Source: Patagioenas fasciata (taxonomy: Eukaryota; Chordata; Aves; Columbiformes; Columbidae). Taken from it: a stretch of 64,000 bases of DNA. Made by a program: the position numbers and the translations under genes. The stretch spans positions 63,074,001 to 63,138,000 of the forward strand of contig NC_092520.1 of assembly GCF_037038585.1 (NCBI RefSeq), read 5' to 3'. A model generated the notes under the pieces. The model was not told where the DNA came from and searched no databases. It worked only from the letters and a program-made list of their open reading frames with translations. Positions 51,535 through 63,105 of this stretch are shown here, in pieces (within the stretch, counting starts at the first letter, position 1; each line of letters opens with the position of its first letter).

Positions 51535-54500
51535 GTAAGTGCCCGGTTCCCCCCACTCCGCCCCCCCGCCGCCCTTTGTGCAGCCGGGCCCGCCGCCCCC
51601 GGACCCGGCCTCGTCCGCCGCGGGTCCCCCCGCGTCGCCTGCGCCCGTGTGGGAGGGAGGGGGGTCCCCGCGCCATGACGGGGTGAAGGGCGCGGTGGGG
51701 CGGGGGGAGTCAGCCCCGGTCGGGCGTGCGCCCCGGGGGGGCCGGGAAGAGAGCGGGGAGCGGCAATGGGCAGCCTGGCTGAAAAGGGCTTCCCCATTTA
51801 GGGCCAGAATTCTGCAAGAGTGTTTTACAGGAAAAAGAGCAAAATAGTGCCTTACTCTCTCAAGTACTGGATGTACATTGGAGAAGCTTTTTTTTTGGGG
51901 GGGGGGCGTGGGGAGCGTGTTATTGACCTTTTCTGGCGTGCTATGAGCCGGCCGCAAACTTGTCTACGCAACTGCTGGAATAGTCGGTGTCTCACCTCAC
52001 TTGGGAGGTGATTCAGCTCATCCCTTCCAGCTTCTGAAGGACATTTTAATGTTTGATGCTTAGTTCTCTTGAAAGCTGTTTTAGCGTTATTTGGGGTTTT
52101 TGACTGCTTGGTAGCCTGTGGGAAAAAAATCTCGCTCTTTTTGGGTTGAAAAAAAATGCGTTACAGCTCTATTCTGTGTTGCGTTTGAAGAAAATGTACT
52201 CTGTCAGGTAACTTTTATGTGTTATGTGTGCATACGTAATTCCTGTCGTAGTTCAGCTAGAGGGGAGGGTTTTGATTTTTGATAGTGTGCCTCAAGACTT
52301 GGGACAATGCTGTTGTTTCCACCTGGCGTTCAACAACGTAGCGCACGTAGCAATCAACGTATTGGCAAAACTTCCTTCTGAGCTGATACGAGGTGGTGAA
52401 GAGAAGATTGATGAAGGTCATTGCTATGCTAGTGGGACAGCTCTTTGCTTGAAAGTAACACCGTATTTTTCACCTTTTGCAGTTGTCAGACCACTGCATG
52501 CATTGGAGCCTGCTGGTAGTGGGCTTTTGTTACCTACTGTGGCTCTTTTTCAAGTAGTCCACTGTCCCACAAAGCTGCAAACTGGTACCTTGAGCTCAGT
52601 AGGGCACTGGGCTGGGCTGTCTCCCTTCAGTTCTTCAGTTTGCTACTGACTGGGGCTGTTACTGGTTTGTGTGGTGCTGTAGTGTGAAGGTTATGCCTCT
52701 GCTCTGGAGTCCTTCTCTACTGGATGTAAGTTGTTCCTGCCACCCTAAATTCACAAGCAAAACAGGAGGCAGCATGAGGCTGCGGAAACCCTACAAGAGT
52801 CCCGGGCACCATTGATGGGCGATGGAAGCAGTGAGGGCGGGGGCAGTGTGTCGGTGGCGGTGTGAGCTTGGCTAAACTTGGGGTCCACCGTGGTGTCTGG
52901 TGGAGCTAGCTGGGACAGCTGAAGCCATTGCCTACACCGCCAGCTTTCCCTGCCACTGTTTTGCTAGAAGGGGTAGTAGAGCTGAAGAGGCTGTGTCTGC
53001 TCCTGGGGTGCTGTGGCTTTGTGGCACTGGTATGTGAGGTGCAAACTGCTGTCCAGTGCACTGCACTGTAAACAGTGGCTCTGGAGTGGGTAAATGTCCT
53101 GCTCCACTGTCCAGGGTGACGCATGTGATGTGGGGCTGAGGGCAGAGACCCCCTCAATGTGAGGATGCCCTGCCTGGCTGGCCATCTTCTCAGGCAGGCT
53201 CTGCCTTTGCCTTCTTGCCCCCAGGCTCTCTTCTCTGGTGCCACGAAGCCCAAGGAGGGTTTTGGCAGCCCATCCCACTGTGCCGCTCCAGGCACCCCTT
53301 CTGAGCACCTCTCCAAAATCTTGGACTTTGGGGCAGAAAAGATCTTTCCCCTTGTGCTGATGTCAGGCTTAGTACTATGGGGTCCTGAATTTGATTTGAG
53401 GAATGGGCTTTACCAAACGACGAAATAAATAAAAAGGCATGACAAAAATAAATGTTAGAAAAGTGTTTCCCTACTTAACGTGCTTTCCTGCGTATAGTTT
53501 AAGTAGGGACAGCTCAGTTAGTGTGAACGAGAGGCTTTCTTTTCTTTTCATGTAAAAAGGAACAATACCTCTGATGTCTGGGAAAAGGGTCCATTGGTGG
53601 CACCCACACCCAGAGGAGGGTGTGCAGAGGGGTGCAGCTCCCCACAGCCTACCCCACCACCAGCCTGACATGCAAGGACCTGTCAGGGGGGCTTGTCGTG
53701 GACCTCGTGGTGCGGAGGCGTGGGGTTTGCTACGGGCTGGGACGGCTGCCAGGACGGGAAGAGGGCTGGAGGTTTGCAGCATCCCACCTCCCGAGCTCAT
53801 CCCGCATCGAGCGGGGTGCTGGGACAGGTGGCTGCTGGAGGTCCCTGCCAACCTCGCATGTCTCCTTGGCTTTAGCTTAGGTAAAGTCTGGGGAGAAACA
53901 ACATTTTGTTTTTTATTAACTTATTTTATTTTTTTTTTTTTAGACAATCTTTATTTTTGTGAGGGGAACGGTGCTTATTTCTGTGGGCCTTTTATGTTGC
54001 ACTTTCTAACTTGTAGATGCAGCTGAGAGACTCATGAACTCATTTTCACATCCAACATTGTGAACAGTAATTTTTTATAGAATCAGAGTATATATTACAT
54101 ATTTCTTTCATGCTCTCAGCTACCATTATAAGTCAGAGCTATTTCCACAATACTTTCTTTTTATTTGTTTGCTAATAAAAGCATTACATCTTCACTGTAT
54201 TATGCTATTTTTTCAATGTCTTTTTTTGCTACTATTCATTAAGTAATTTCTTTTTATACCGTGTGCACTTTAAATGAGTCTTTTTATTTCTTGTTTGTCC
54301 TGAAAGCTTCCAGTTCAAGCTGGACTCTTCTGAAGTCTGAAAGATACAAGATTTGTCCCACAGATGTAGACTGATAGAGTTCTTAAGATCATTTGAGATC
54401 ATAACTTTCTATAAATATCTGACATCAGCAGACACTTTGAAGACTCACAGAGCTCATTTTTCTGTAAATGCAAAGTAGTAACTAAAACCACAGAGAACAT

Positions 54501-55559
54501 AAAAAAATACAAATTATAAATAAGAACAAATGTTTATCAGTTTGATTTTTTTAATGTTTTCTAGAAAATAGTACAAATGTATTTCTTTCTTTCAAAAAAA
54601 TGTTTAGAAAGGAACTTCAATATGTGCAGGAATGCAATAATGATTTTTTTTTTTTTTTGCATTTTGTGCTTTTTAAAGCCTCTGAGTACCTTCAGAGTAA
54701 TTAGTAGAAGATATTTCATAAATAAAGGTTGTGTGACCATGAAAGGAATGAAACACTTGAAGGTCAAAAATCACATTTTTCCAAAGTCGATGAAAGAAAT
54801 TAGTGGGTTTCAAGGCTGGTTAGAAGGTTCTTCCTTTAGATTACTGTGTATTTGTATACCATCCTTGCACAGAATAACATACAGAGCTGCTAGTCAGGAA
54901 GTTTTGGCTAAATTTGTTTACATTACAGTCATTTTCTATCTTGAACAACAGTAAAGAGCAAATATTAAATTCACCAGATTCCAAGAACTCTGAATTAAAA
55001 TATTTTGGAAAGTAATGTTATTACTGACTGTTTCTCTCAATTTTGAGTTCCTGTTTAATGTCATTATGATTCCTTTGCATTTTGAGAGAAACAATGACAG
55101 GGTAAAACAAAATAGTTTGGTTAGGCAGTGTGATGGGACTGCTCAATAACCTTATCCTAAACACGAGAAATTAACAAAAGGGAGAGCAGTTATTTTAAAA
55201 ACAAAACAAAACACAAACCCGATAAAAACCACAACAGCTTCCCCCACCCTGACCAAACACAACCATATCTTAATTTTATTTAGGATCAGATATCTGTACT
55301 GAAACACGCTGGTGTGTTGATCTACTCTAAAGGACGGGGAATTGCTGAATTCAAGGCTGTTTGAATGAAAAGCCGCGGTTTCAAGTTACAGGATTTCAAC
55401 CCAGCGCTGTAAAACTGAGTGACTTTGATGGCAGGGGAGAGGGTCCCCGTGGAAGCATTGCAGTGCTTTTGTCTGCCGCTTAGATGTTTTTCCTCGCAGA
55501 GATCATTTTCCAAACAGATTCCTCCATCGCAGACCAGTTTGACCCACTTTTGACGTTGT

Positions 55560-56050
55560 AAACAGAGATCAGAACTGGAGCGGGAATTTTCCTTGTCATA
55601 TGAGGCTTCGCGCTCCATTAAGTTTTGTTTGTACTTTCATTTTTGGTCAGCTGTTCGACAGAAAGCATCGTTTTGAGGGCAGCTTTGTGCCGTTCAGGGA
55701 AAATAAGGGAAGACACATCGGGGGATGCGACGCAGCAGCCGTTTGGCACTTTGTGGTGTCCCCTCCCTGCCTCATGTCAGGGGCTCCTGGAGGGGACGAG
55801 AGCAGCTGGGTCAGTGCTTTGAAGCCAGGGGACGGGGACACGTGTCGGCTGTGCGGCTGGGGCTCGCACGCTTTGCCACCCCTCCATCAAACAGACCGTC
55901 CCCAGCCCTTGCACCGAGCATGGGACTCAACAGCCCCAGAAGCTGCTCTGCTGGCTGCGGGGGGCTGATCTGAACTGCAGCCGCCTCCTCATGCTGCTCC
56001 TGCATCGCCAGGGTGTGAGGGGAGCCAGCGTGAGGCCGGCCCCAGGAAAA
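55560..56050. other. CpG-enriched intronic patch with palindromic E-box
   Basis: CpG dinucleotides are visibly denser here than in the surrounding intron. The patch includes the perfect palindrome GACACGTGTC at 55837-55846, which contains CACGTG. It could be an intronic enhancer, an alternative promoter or merely GC-rich sequence. The plus-strand frames through it have no recognisable domains. Confidence 0.4.
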
Positions 56051-59000
56051 TAAATCAGTTCTCTTTCACTGACTGAAGCTCAGTGTGTGGCTGGAAGAAA
56101 ACTTTGTTCTCCGTGTGGAGGATTGGGCACCTTGACATTGATTTGGCTATTGATTGGGATAGTATCAGGACTGATGGCAGCAAAGATAAGGATCTTCCTA
56201 TAAATACCTTGTATATCAGTATTATTCTCTTTTTAGTGATGGAGGTCTTTGGCTAAGTGAGGCATTCTGAATTATAATTTAGGAAGAAATTAACTCTTTG
56301 CGACTCACAGGGCAAATGAATTGCTGTGTGTGAGCGCAAGCACTGAAGAAGAGTCAGAGTCCCCAAAAGGAGGGTTCAGGCTGCCACGTGTGGCACCTGT
56401 CTCGCCAGCCTTGTTGGTGTGATGGCTGTGAGCAACCAAGGCTCTGGCAAAGTGAGATTTATGTTCTGTCCTCTCTGATTTCACATGGATGTATCAGTGC
56501 TAAATACTTTTGTCCTGTTGTGATGAGGTGTGACCTGAATGTGCTGTTTCAAGCATTGCGAAAGAAGAAAAAAGGAAAGGTGTTGGGGAGCCAGAGGTAA
56601 TAACAAGTGGTGATTTTTATAGCCCAGTACTTTGCAGAGGGTGCAGTGCTGGCCTTGAGCTGGCTGTGGAGCCCAGGCAGAGCTCGGGAACCGTAGTGAG
56701 CTTCCCATCAGTGGTGTGTAGAGGTAGCTGCTAAGGCAGCAGTGGCCAGGTGCTGGTTGCCCCTGAGCAATGTGAATTTGGGATATTCCTCTGGGAGGAT
56801 GGCGCTGCCCCTGCAGCCTCTGTGAGGCTGTCGGGGTCTGCCTGGCTGAACCAAAGGACTGTCCTGCCTTTGCTTGCTGAAATCCATTGGGAAGGTATTG
56901 CAGATGCTGGTATTACAGCAATAGCAGAAGGTCATTGTAGGACTAGACCTGGGAGGCAGGAAGCAAAATCTGCATTTTAATGTGCACATGCTCTTTCTCT
57001 CCCCCCCCCACCCCGGCAATAGTCGTTACGTAGAGCCTCCCAAGGAGATTATTGTGTTTCTGGCAAGAATAATCCATGCCGGGCAGCTGTGCCTGCCATG
57101 GCTGCATGCTTGGGGAGCTCTGGCGTCTGTGCGGATGCTGTTGCTCTGGGGTGTAAGCACCACGAGGACGAGCCAAGTGCTGGGGGAAAGTTATGCCAAA
57201 CAAAGTCATTAGCGTGCCTTTTTCCTGAATAGATGCTGTGCTCATAAGTGTTACTGGGAGCTTCTTCATGGGATCGTTTGGTCCTGCTATGGAGTTATCT
57301 TTGGCCAGGTTGCCATTTAACACGTTACTCTTATTGCCTTGTGGGAGCAATGGTGCATGCATGCACTGAAGGAGAACGACCTTGCTTTTTCCATCTATGT
57401 GCTGGCTCTGTAATCCTGGTGGCAGGGATGTCATCTAGAGAAACATGGTGTGCCTGTGTGTGCTGAGGAAGCAGAGGACATGCATCTGTCAGATCCTGTT
57501 AATGTGGAAAGGTCTAGACTGAATAAAATAAGGGCATGCCAGACCCTGAGGAGAGGGGGAAATTAAGGAAATGATTGGTGATTAAATTGTTTTTGTGAGA
57601 AAATGCAGAAAGATAATGTAGTTTTGCTTGTCTTACTCTCATTAATGTTCTTTCCACAGTTTCTGGATACGTTCTTTCTATGTCTGTGCTTAACATAGAC
57701 AACAAAAAAAGCAATTCTTTAGCCCTCATGTGCCCAGCTGCTACCAAGAGCATTCTCCGAATGCTGTGTCTGTGTGGGGAAAGGAGAGCATGCTCCCTCT
57801 GGCTACTACTGTGTGCTTGTGGCTGAGGGCACCACCTTGTTCAGTTGAAAATGTGTAAGATTGTAATTCAAACCTTAGAAAAACTGAGAGTTTGGCTTCA
57901 ACATTGAAGTTTGCAGATTATGTATGTGTATAAGTGTATTTATACAAATACATTTTTAAAATCTGGCTTTGAACCACTGAGGGGAATTCAATAAGCATCT
58001 TCCTTAAGTAACAATTTTAATTAGTTGTTGCCCAGTGGCTGTGATTTGAAGAGCTGGAACCTTAAAGCATTTCAAGTGTGACAGGGCTTGCAAAAAATAC
58101 TGTGAGCTGGCAGCGTGGAAGCAGCGTCGGTCTTGCACCTTGGTTGGCTGCACTTTGCTGCCTGATCCTCAGCCAGTGTGACACTCCTGCGCCCTCCCCG
58201 ACTTCGTTGCCTGGAGCAAAACCACCTTCTCTGCACATCTCTCGGGATGATGTGGTTGCCACCATCACCCACCGCTGGCACTGCGGAGTTGAGGAGGATT
58301 ACTGGCCTCACCTGTGAGACATTCCCGTCACTTGGCTGCTCACCATGGAACCTTTGGCACCCGGTGGGCAGAGTTCCCTGTCCAGCTGCAAAATGCTGCT
58401 CTGGTCTAAGAGCGTTTCATTCAGGTCTCCATTTTCCTGCTCTGCAGTGAGCGCCGTCAAACAATGTTGGCAGCTTGCCCAGGAGAGAGTCTCCACGATA
58501 GGGCTTTGGTGGTCCTATAGAATATTTTCACACACAGAGAGGGAGGGGAAAAAGCAGTAAAAATTGTGCACCCCCCCCCTCCTGCCGGTGCAGCTGTGCT
58601 GACAGACAAGTGCTTTTGTTGGCTTCCTTAAAGTCATTGGGGGAAGCAGTACCGTTAGACTGGCAGAGGATTTCCCTCTCTGGCATATGTTACATCCACA
58701 CTGAGGAGCGATGCCAGCATATCTAGCAGCAGAGCTCTCCCAGTGTAAACAAACCCTGAGTGATTGGACTCCTGAAGCCTGAGCTCATACCGCATCAAAA
58801 CAGCGACGCTGTGCGGGAAGCGCTGAAGGGTTTATATGGGAAAGGGTGCAGAATCGTTACCCATCAGCATCCCTTCACTGGGGAACCTCCTCAGGTAGGG
58901 TCTCTCCAAGTGCTGCCTGCATCTGGAGAGCACCTCATCAGCCTTTTTCCACTCACTGACTTCAGGGAAGTACACATTTTCCTGCAGGCACCTAATGCTG

Positions 59001-59129
59001 GCCCCCCTGGAGCTCTGCAGCATCAGGCTGGTAACACTGCATGGGCTTGGTGACAGTGGCACGCTAGCTCATTTCCTCTTTGTCTTTATAGCAAGAAAAT
59101 AATCAAAAACATGGGAATTAGGGGTAATA

Positions 59130-59504
59130 CAGGGTGTTTCAAAAGATGGACCCAGTTTCAAAGCAGTGTATTTCATGATGACAACACATTGCATTTACAC
59201 AAAAATTTACAAATGGTTTAATGAGTTACTGAGTTTCAGTAAGCTTTTTAAAAATGCTCCATGTTCCCTCCACCGATAGTGGAGGGACATCCCTCCGGAT
59301 GATGGTTGAATTCACTCCAAACGCCTCTCAGAATGTCTTCTTCCACTGAGATCACCGCTGCCATGATTCTGTTCTTAAGGTCATCCAGGTTAGTCACTAA
59401 TGGTCGCACAAAAACATGTTCTTTGATGTATCCCCACAAGAGCAAGTCGCAGAGTGCAGAGATATAGTGATTTCAAATTTGGTCCATATATTTGAAACAC
59501 TCTG
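59130..59504 (-). mobile_element. Internally deleted Tc1/mariner-type transposon
   Basis: A 375-bp element with terminal inverted repeats. The left end is CAGGGTGTTTCAAAAGATGG; the right end, read on the minus strand, is CAGAGTGTTTCAAATATATGG. About 27 of 33 aligned positions agree with a 1-nt gap. Each end is flanked by TA (59128-59129 and 59505-59506), the Tc1/mariner target duplication. The middle of the minus strand encodes the C-terminal end of a transposase; the N-terminal two-thirds are deleted. Such internally deleted copies depend on an autonomous relative for movement. Confidence 0.88.
59248..59472 (-). pseudogene. Tc1/mariner transposase C-terminal remnant
   Basis: In the minus sense the frame is open from about 59472 to the stop at 59250-59248. 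It contains LCDLLLWGYIKEHVFVRP, then TNLDDLKNRIMAAV, and the terminus GGGNMEHF. The Asp in LCDLLLWGY occupies the place of the third catalytic acid of mariner transposases (APxDxxLW/F context). The ending resembles the natural C-terminus GxHIEHL of this group. The first two catalytic acids and the DNA-binding domain are absent, so it cannot be active. The frame is preserved for about 65 codons after the Asp, which suggests moderate age. Confidence 0.8.
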
Positions 59505-59717
59505 TAGTTTGCAGCATTTAGGAAGCACTGGAATGAAGATTACTCCTGCAGCTACAACTAATGCTCTCATGCATATATATGAAATTCTTCACATGCACTC
59601 CTGTGCATGTGTTTCAGTAGGACTCCTACCTGGTTCAGTTCACAAGTTGAGTGTGCAAGTGGACCGTCATTGCCATTAAAAAGGCAGCTGTCAGTCTTGT
59701 GTTTGCTAAATGGTATG

Positions 59718-59805
59718 TGTTTGGCATTCTCAGTTTCTTAATGCTATCTGATGTAGGTTTTTCATGTTTGGCATTCTCAGTTTCTTAATGCTGTCTAATG
59801 TAGGT
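59718..59805. repeat. 47-bp tandem duplication followed by T23 tract
   Basis: TGTTTGGCATTCTCAGTTTC begins at 59718 and again at 59765. The copies continue in parallel to ATGTAGG with two differences. A run of 23 T follows at 59826-59848. Confidence 0.9.
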
Positions 59806-60441
59806 GGGGTTTTTTTGTGTATGTGTTTTTTTTTTTTTTTTTTTTTTTGTGAAATATAAAAATATATTGGAAACTTGAGAAAACAAAATACTGTCTGGAA
59901 TGTCCCAGCGCCCTTAACTTACTGTGTTTGTATCTTACGGCTTGGTCGAATACCTGCCTCCTGGGAGTCAGTTTATAGCCTTTGATGGGAATTTGATCAG
60001 TGTCCAAGGGAAGTAACAAAAGTACTGTACTTTGACTGCAAAGAGCGGACTGTTTTCTTGAACATTGTTTAACAGGTACATATCTGAAAGGATGAGCTGG
60101 AACAGCTGTGTCAGTTTTATAGTATCATTTTCACTGGCAGATTAAAGAAAAATGTGGTTGTAGTTGCTGTGTAAGACTCAAAGAACCAGTTCATTGAGGC
60201 TGCCACAGACCTGGCTGGCATTTTAACCAAACTGCAAATTTCCTTTACAAACTTGGCAGAACTTAGTTTTTGAGGGCTATTTCCAATAAGTGGCTGAGGC
60301 AGCTAAACCAGAACATCAGTGTGTTTGAATGTAGGTCACTGTTAATGAAGGCTGGTCAAGCAGACAAGCATTTGTGAACACGTGCAGGCAAAGAACTCGA
60401 AGAGCCCGAAGAGTCTTCATTCAATCAAAGTGCTCCTGGTT

Positions 60442-61500
60442 TGTATTGGGTTTGCATGGCGAGGTTTTGGTAGCAGGAGGCTACAGAGGTGGCTTCTGTG
60501 AGAAGGTGCTAGAAGCTTCCCCTGTGTCTGGCAGAGTCAATGCCAAGGCCAAAGCTGAGCCCATCAGTTGTGGTGGTAGCACCTCTGGGATAACATATTC
60601 AAGAAGGAGAAAAAAAAACCCACTGTGCAACAGCAGGCTGAGAGGGGAGTGAGAAAATGTGAGACACGGCCCTGCAGACACCAACATCGGTGAAGGAGGA
60701 GGGCAGGAGGTGCTCCAGGCACTGGAGCAGAGATTCCCCTGCAGCCTGTGGTGCAGACCATGGTGGGACTGGCTGTCTTCCTGCAGCCCATGGAGGTCCA
60801 CAGTGGAGCAGAGATCTACCTACAGCTCAGGGAGGACCCCACATTGTAGCAGGTGGATGCCCAAAGGAGGCTGTGACCCTGTGGGAAGCCCAAGCTGGAG
60901 CAGGCTCCTGGCAGGACCTGTGACTCTGTGGAGAGAGGAGCCCAGGCTGGAGCAGGTCTGCTGGCAGGACTTGTGACCCCGTGGGGGACCCATGCTGGAG
61001 CAGTCTGTTCCTGAAGGACCTCACCCTGTGGAAGGGACACTGGAGCAGTCAGTGAAGAACTGCAGCCCATGGGAAGGACTCATGCTGGAGAAGTTTATGA
61101 AGAACTGTATTCCATGGGAGGGACCCCATGCTGGAGCAGGGGAAGAGTGTGAGGAGTCCTTCCCCTGAGGAGGAAGGAGTGGCAGAGACAACGTGTGATG
61201 AACTGACTGCAGCCCCCATTCCCCATCCCCCTGTGCCGCTGAGAGGGAGGAGGTACAGAAATCAGGAGTAAAGTTAAGCCTGGGAAGAAAGGAGTGGTGG
61301 GGCACAGGTGCTTGAAGATTTGGTTTTATTTCTGATGACTCTACTCTGATTTGATTGGTAATAAATTAATTTAATTTCCCCAACTTGAGTTTGTTTTGCC
61401 CACCACAGTAATTGGTGAGTGATCTCTCCCTGTCCTTATCTGGGTAGTGATAATGCAGCTTGGTGGGCATCTGACATCCCGCCAAGGTCAACCCACCACA
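60442..61500 (+). mobile_element. Solo LTR of an avian endogenous retrovirus with perfect 5-bp target duplication
   Basis: The 1,059-bp element starts TGTATTGGGTTTGCATGGC and ends AAGGTCAACCCACCACA. It is flanked on both sides by TGGTT (60437-60441 and 61501-61505), an exact target-site duplication. A polyadenylation signal AATAAA is at 61360-61365, followed by 'tgagtttgttttgcccacca' and a final 140-bp section consistent with R-U5. A tandem-repeat-rich central part is described separately. No gag, pol or env sequence accompanies it, so it is a product of LTR-LTR recombination. It lies in the sense orientation in ARHGEF7 intron 1. Family naming would need a repeat library. Confidence 0.92.
60720..61140 (+). 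repeat. Degenerate minisatellite inside the LTR
   Basis: Repeated units around the words CTGGAGCAG, GGCAGGAC(C/T)TGTGAC and CCCATG(G)GAGG recur at irregular spacings of roughly 35-50 bp, for example near 60895, 60945, 60993, 61032, 61084 and 61131. They are absent outside the LTR. Confidence 0.75.
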
Positions 61501-63083
61501 TGGTTCCAGGTGCCATAGAAAGGTGGAAGTTGAAGGAACATGGAGCTGTGGCTGATGAGTCAGTATGGCAGTAGGGCAGCAAAGGAAAGGTGGTGGGATA
61601 AGGTTGTGTGGTAGAAGAGTAGGTCTAAATGTGGGACTGGGGTTTGGGATTGGACTTACTGATTGGGAACATGATGTTGTGTGATCTGAGGTGGGATAGA
61701 GGAAAGGATGGAGAACAGGGACTGGTGTGGTGAGGTAGGATGTGCAGCAGAGGAGTGTCAAATGTGGGGTTAGCTGTGCTGATAGCTGTGGAGCAAAGCA
61801 GTGGGATCTAAGAGCTGCTGCTGCAGCTGTCACTAATAGTGATGTCCAGATCCAAGAGGTTTGGGAATTTCCATGTGAAGTTACTTAATAAGAACTGGAC
61901 ACCTGTCCCTTCTCAGAGAGGATGCACTGTTGAGTTCTTCCAGAGGACACTCAAAGGACCCTCCTAAGTCTAGGAGGTGACTGGAGTTTGGGATGCTAAG
62001 TAGAGGGAGGCACACTGTGTTTAAGTCCTGGATGGGGCCACAAGCATAGATGCACTTTTGCTTTTGCCTGCTGCATTGTCTTAGCTCTAGGTTAACTTCA
62101 AGGCCAGGTATCCTTAGCAGCATGTAAGAATTTTAGGGTGTATGTTAAGGCACCTACTTTGCCCTTTGTGTCACGTGCAGAGCCTGGGTGAATTCTTGTG
62201 TAAACACTGCACATTTAAAATTTGGGCACCGTAGTTCATGGATTGTAAGAGCTTCAGTCTGTTACTGGATCTAGCTCTTACTATCTATGCTGACTGCCTG
62301 CTGCTGTGTTCTCAGAGCATGGGTTTCCTTATGCCAAAATACAGGTATGCAACACACAGCAACTGCTGTGGGGGTTATTATTGAAAAGTTTGTGGGCAGC
62401 AGGTTTTATAGGGTGGGAAAAGTCAGTACTAAAGAGCTACTGTGCCACAGAAACAGTATCATGGTAAGATCTGGTGTTCCATCAAGGCATCTAATTTTAA
62501 AACAAAACTCTGCCTTGCTGAGAATACTGATCTGTGTTTTTAGTTTAAATATAGCATGCTGCTAGTGTCACCTAATGCTGCCAGCAAGACGTGCGATCCA
62601 TGAAGTGACTGGCCTGAACTGCAGAGGGCCCCTCAGTTGGAGACGTGAAAGGTGCGATTCTTCAGAGTGCAGCTGTGGCTCCTGCTGTCCTTGGGAGAAG
62701 CTCCATGCACAGTCCTCTGAGCCTGCCTCTGCTCACTGATTACAGAGGGGGCACTGCACCTGTCATCAGCCCCTAGCAATGGATGCTCCCTCAAGAAGCA
62801 GATGATGTCCTCCTGTGTAGCTACGGAGGATGCCATTGTGATGCTGCTCTCTCTCTTTCATCCCTGCCAGGTGCAATTTATGAGGGTGGGTGCTCTGGGA
62901 TGGAGGATGGAGTGAGAAACCCGAATGCCTCGAAGGATGGGTCCTGCTGGGCGTGAGTTCAGGAGCAGGGAGGAGGTAACACAGGTGGTGGTGATGGAAG
63001 GAACCTGCAGGAGTTGCTGGGCAGTGAATCACCCGCAGCTTCATAGCCCAAGTTAGTGTGAAAATGGCCCGACTTCCTTCTCA

Positions 63084-63105
63084 TTATTTATTTATTTATT
63101 TTTTT
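63084..63105. repeat. (TTTA)n microsatellite
   Basis: About four TTTA units followed by a T run. Confidence 0.9.

Larger units (their letters stand above)
50700..51800 (+). promoter_or_regulatory. ARHGEF7: CpG island and promoter region of ARHGEF7
   Basis: Very GC- and CpG-rich sequence surrounding coding exon 1. Seen upstream of the ATG are a CRE-like TGATGTCAT (51151-51159), a GGC repeat (51162-51182), a GC box GGGGGCGGGG near 51185, and further GGC units near 51228-51239. Two GCGTCAGC-type repeats lie near 50765-50781. No TATA box is evident. The 5' end of the transcript cannot be placed, and mammalian ARHGEF7 also uses alternative first exons, so this is one of probably several promoters. 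Confidence 0.85.

Noticed and set aside
51156-51957. Minus-strand open frames of 213 and 234 codons over ARHGEF7 exon 1
   Set aside because: They are antisense shadows of GC-rich coding and promoter sequence, with no domain and no splice logic.
53574-54026. 150-codon plus-strand frame in ARHGEF7 intron 1
   Set aside because: It does not resemble the rest of the CH domain or any known beta-PIX exon and ends in a T-rich tract. GC-rich chance frame.
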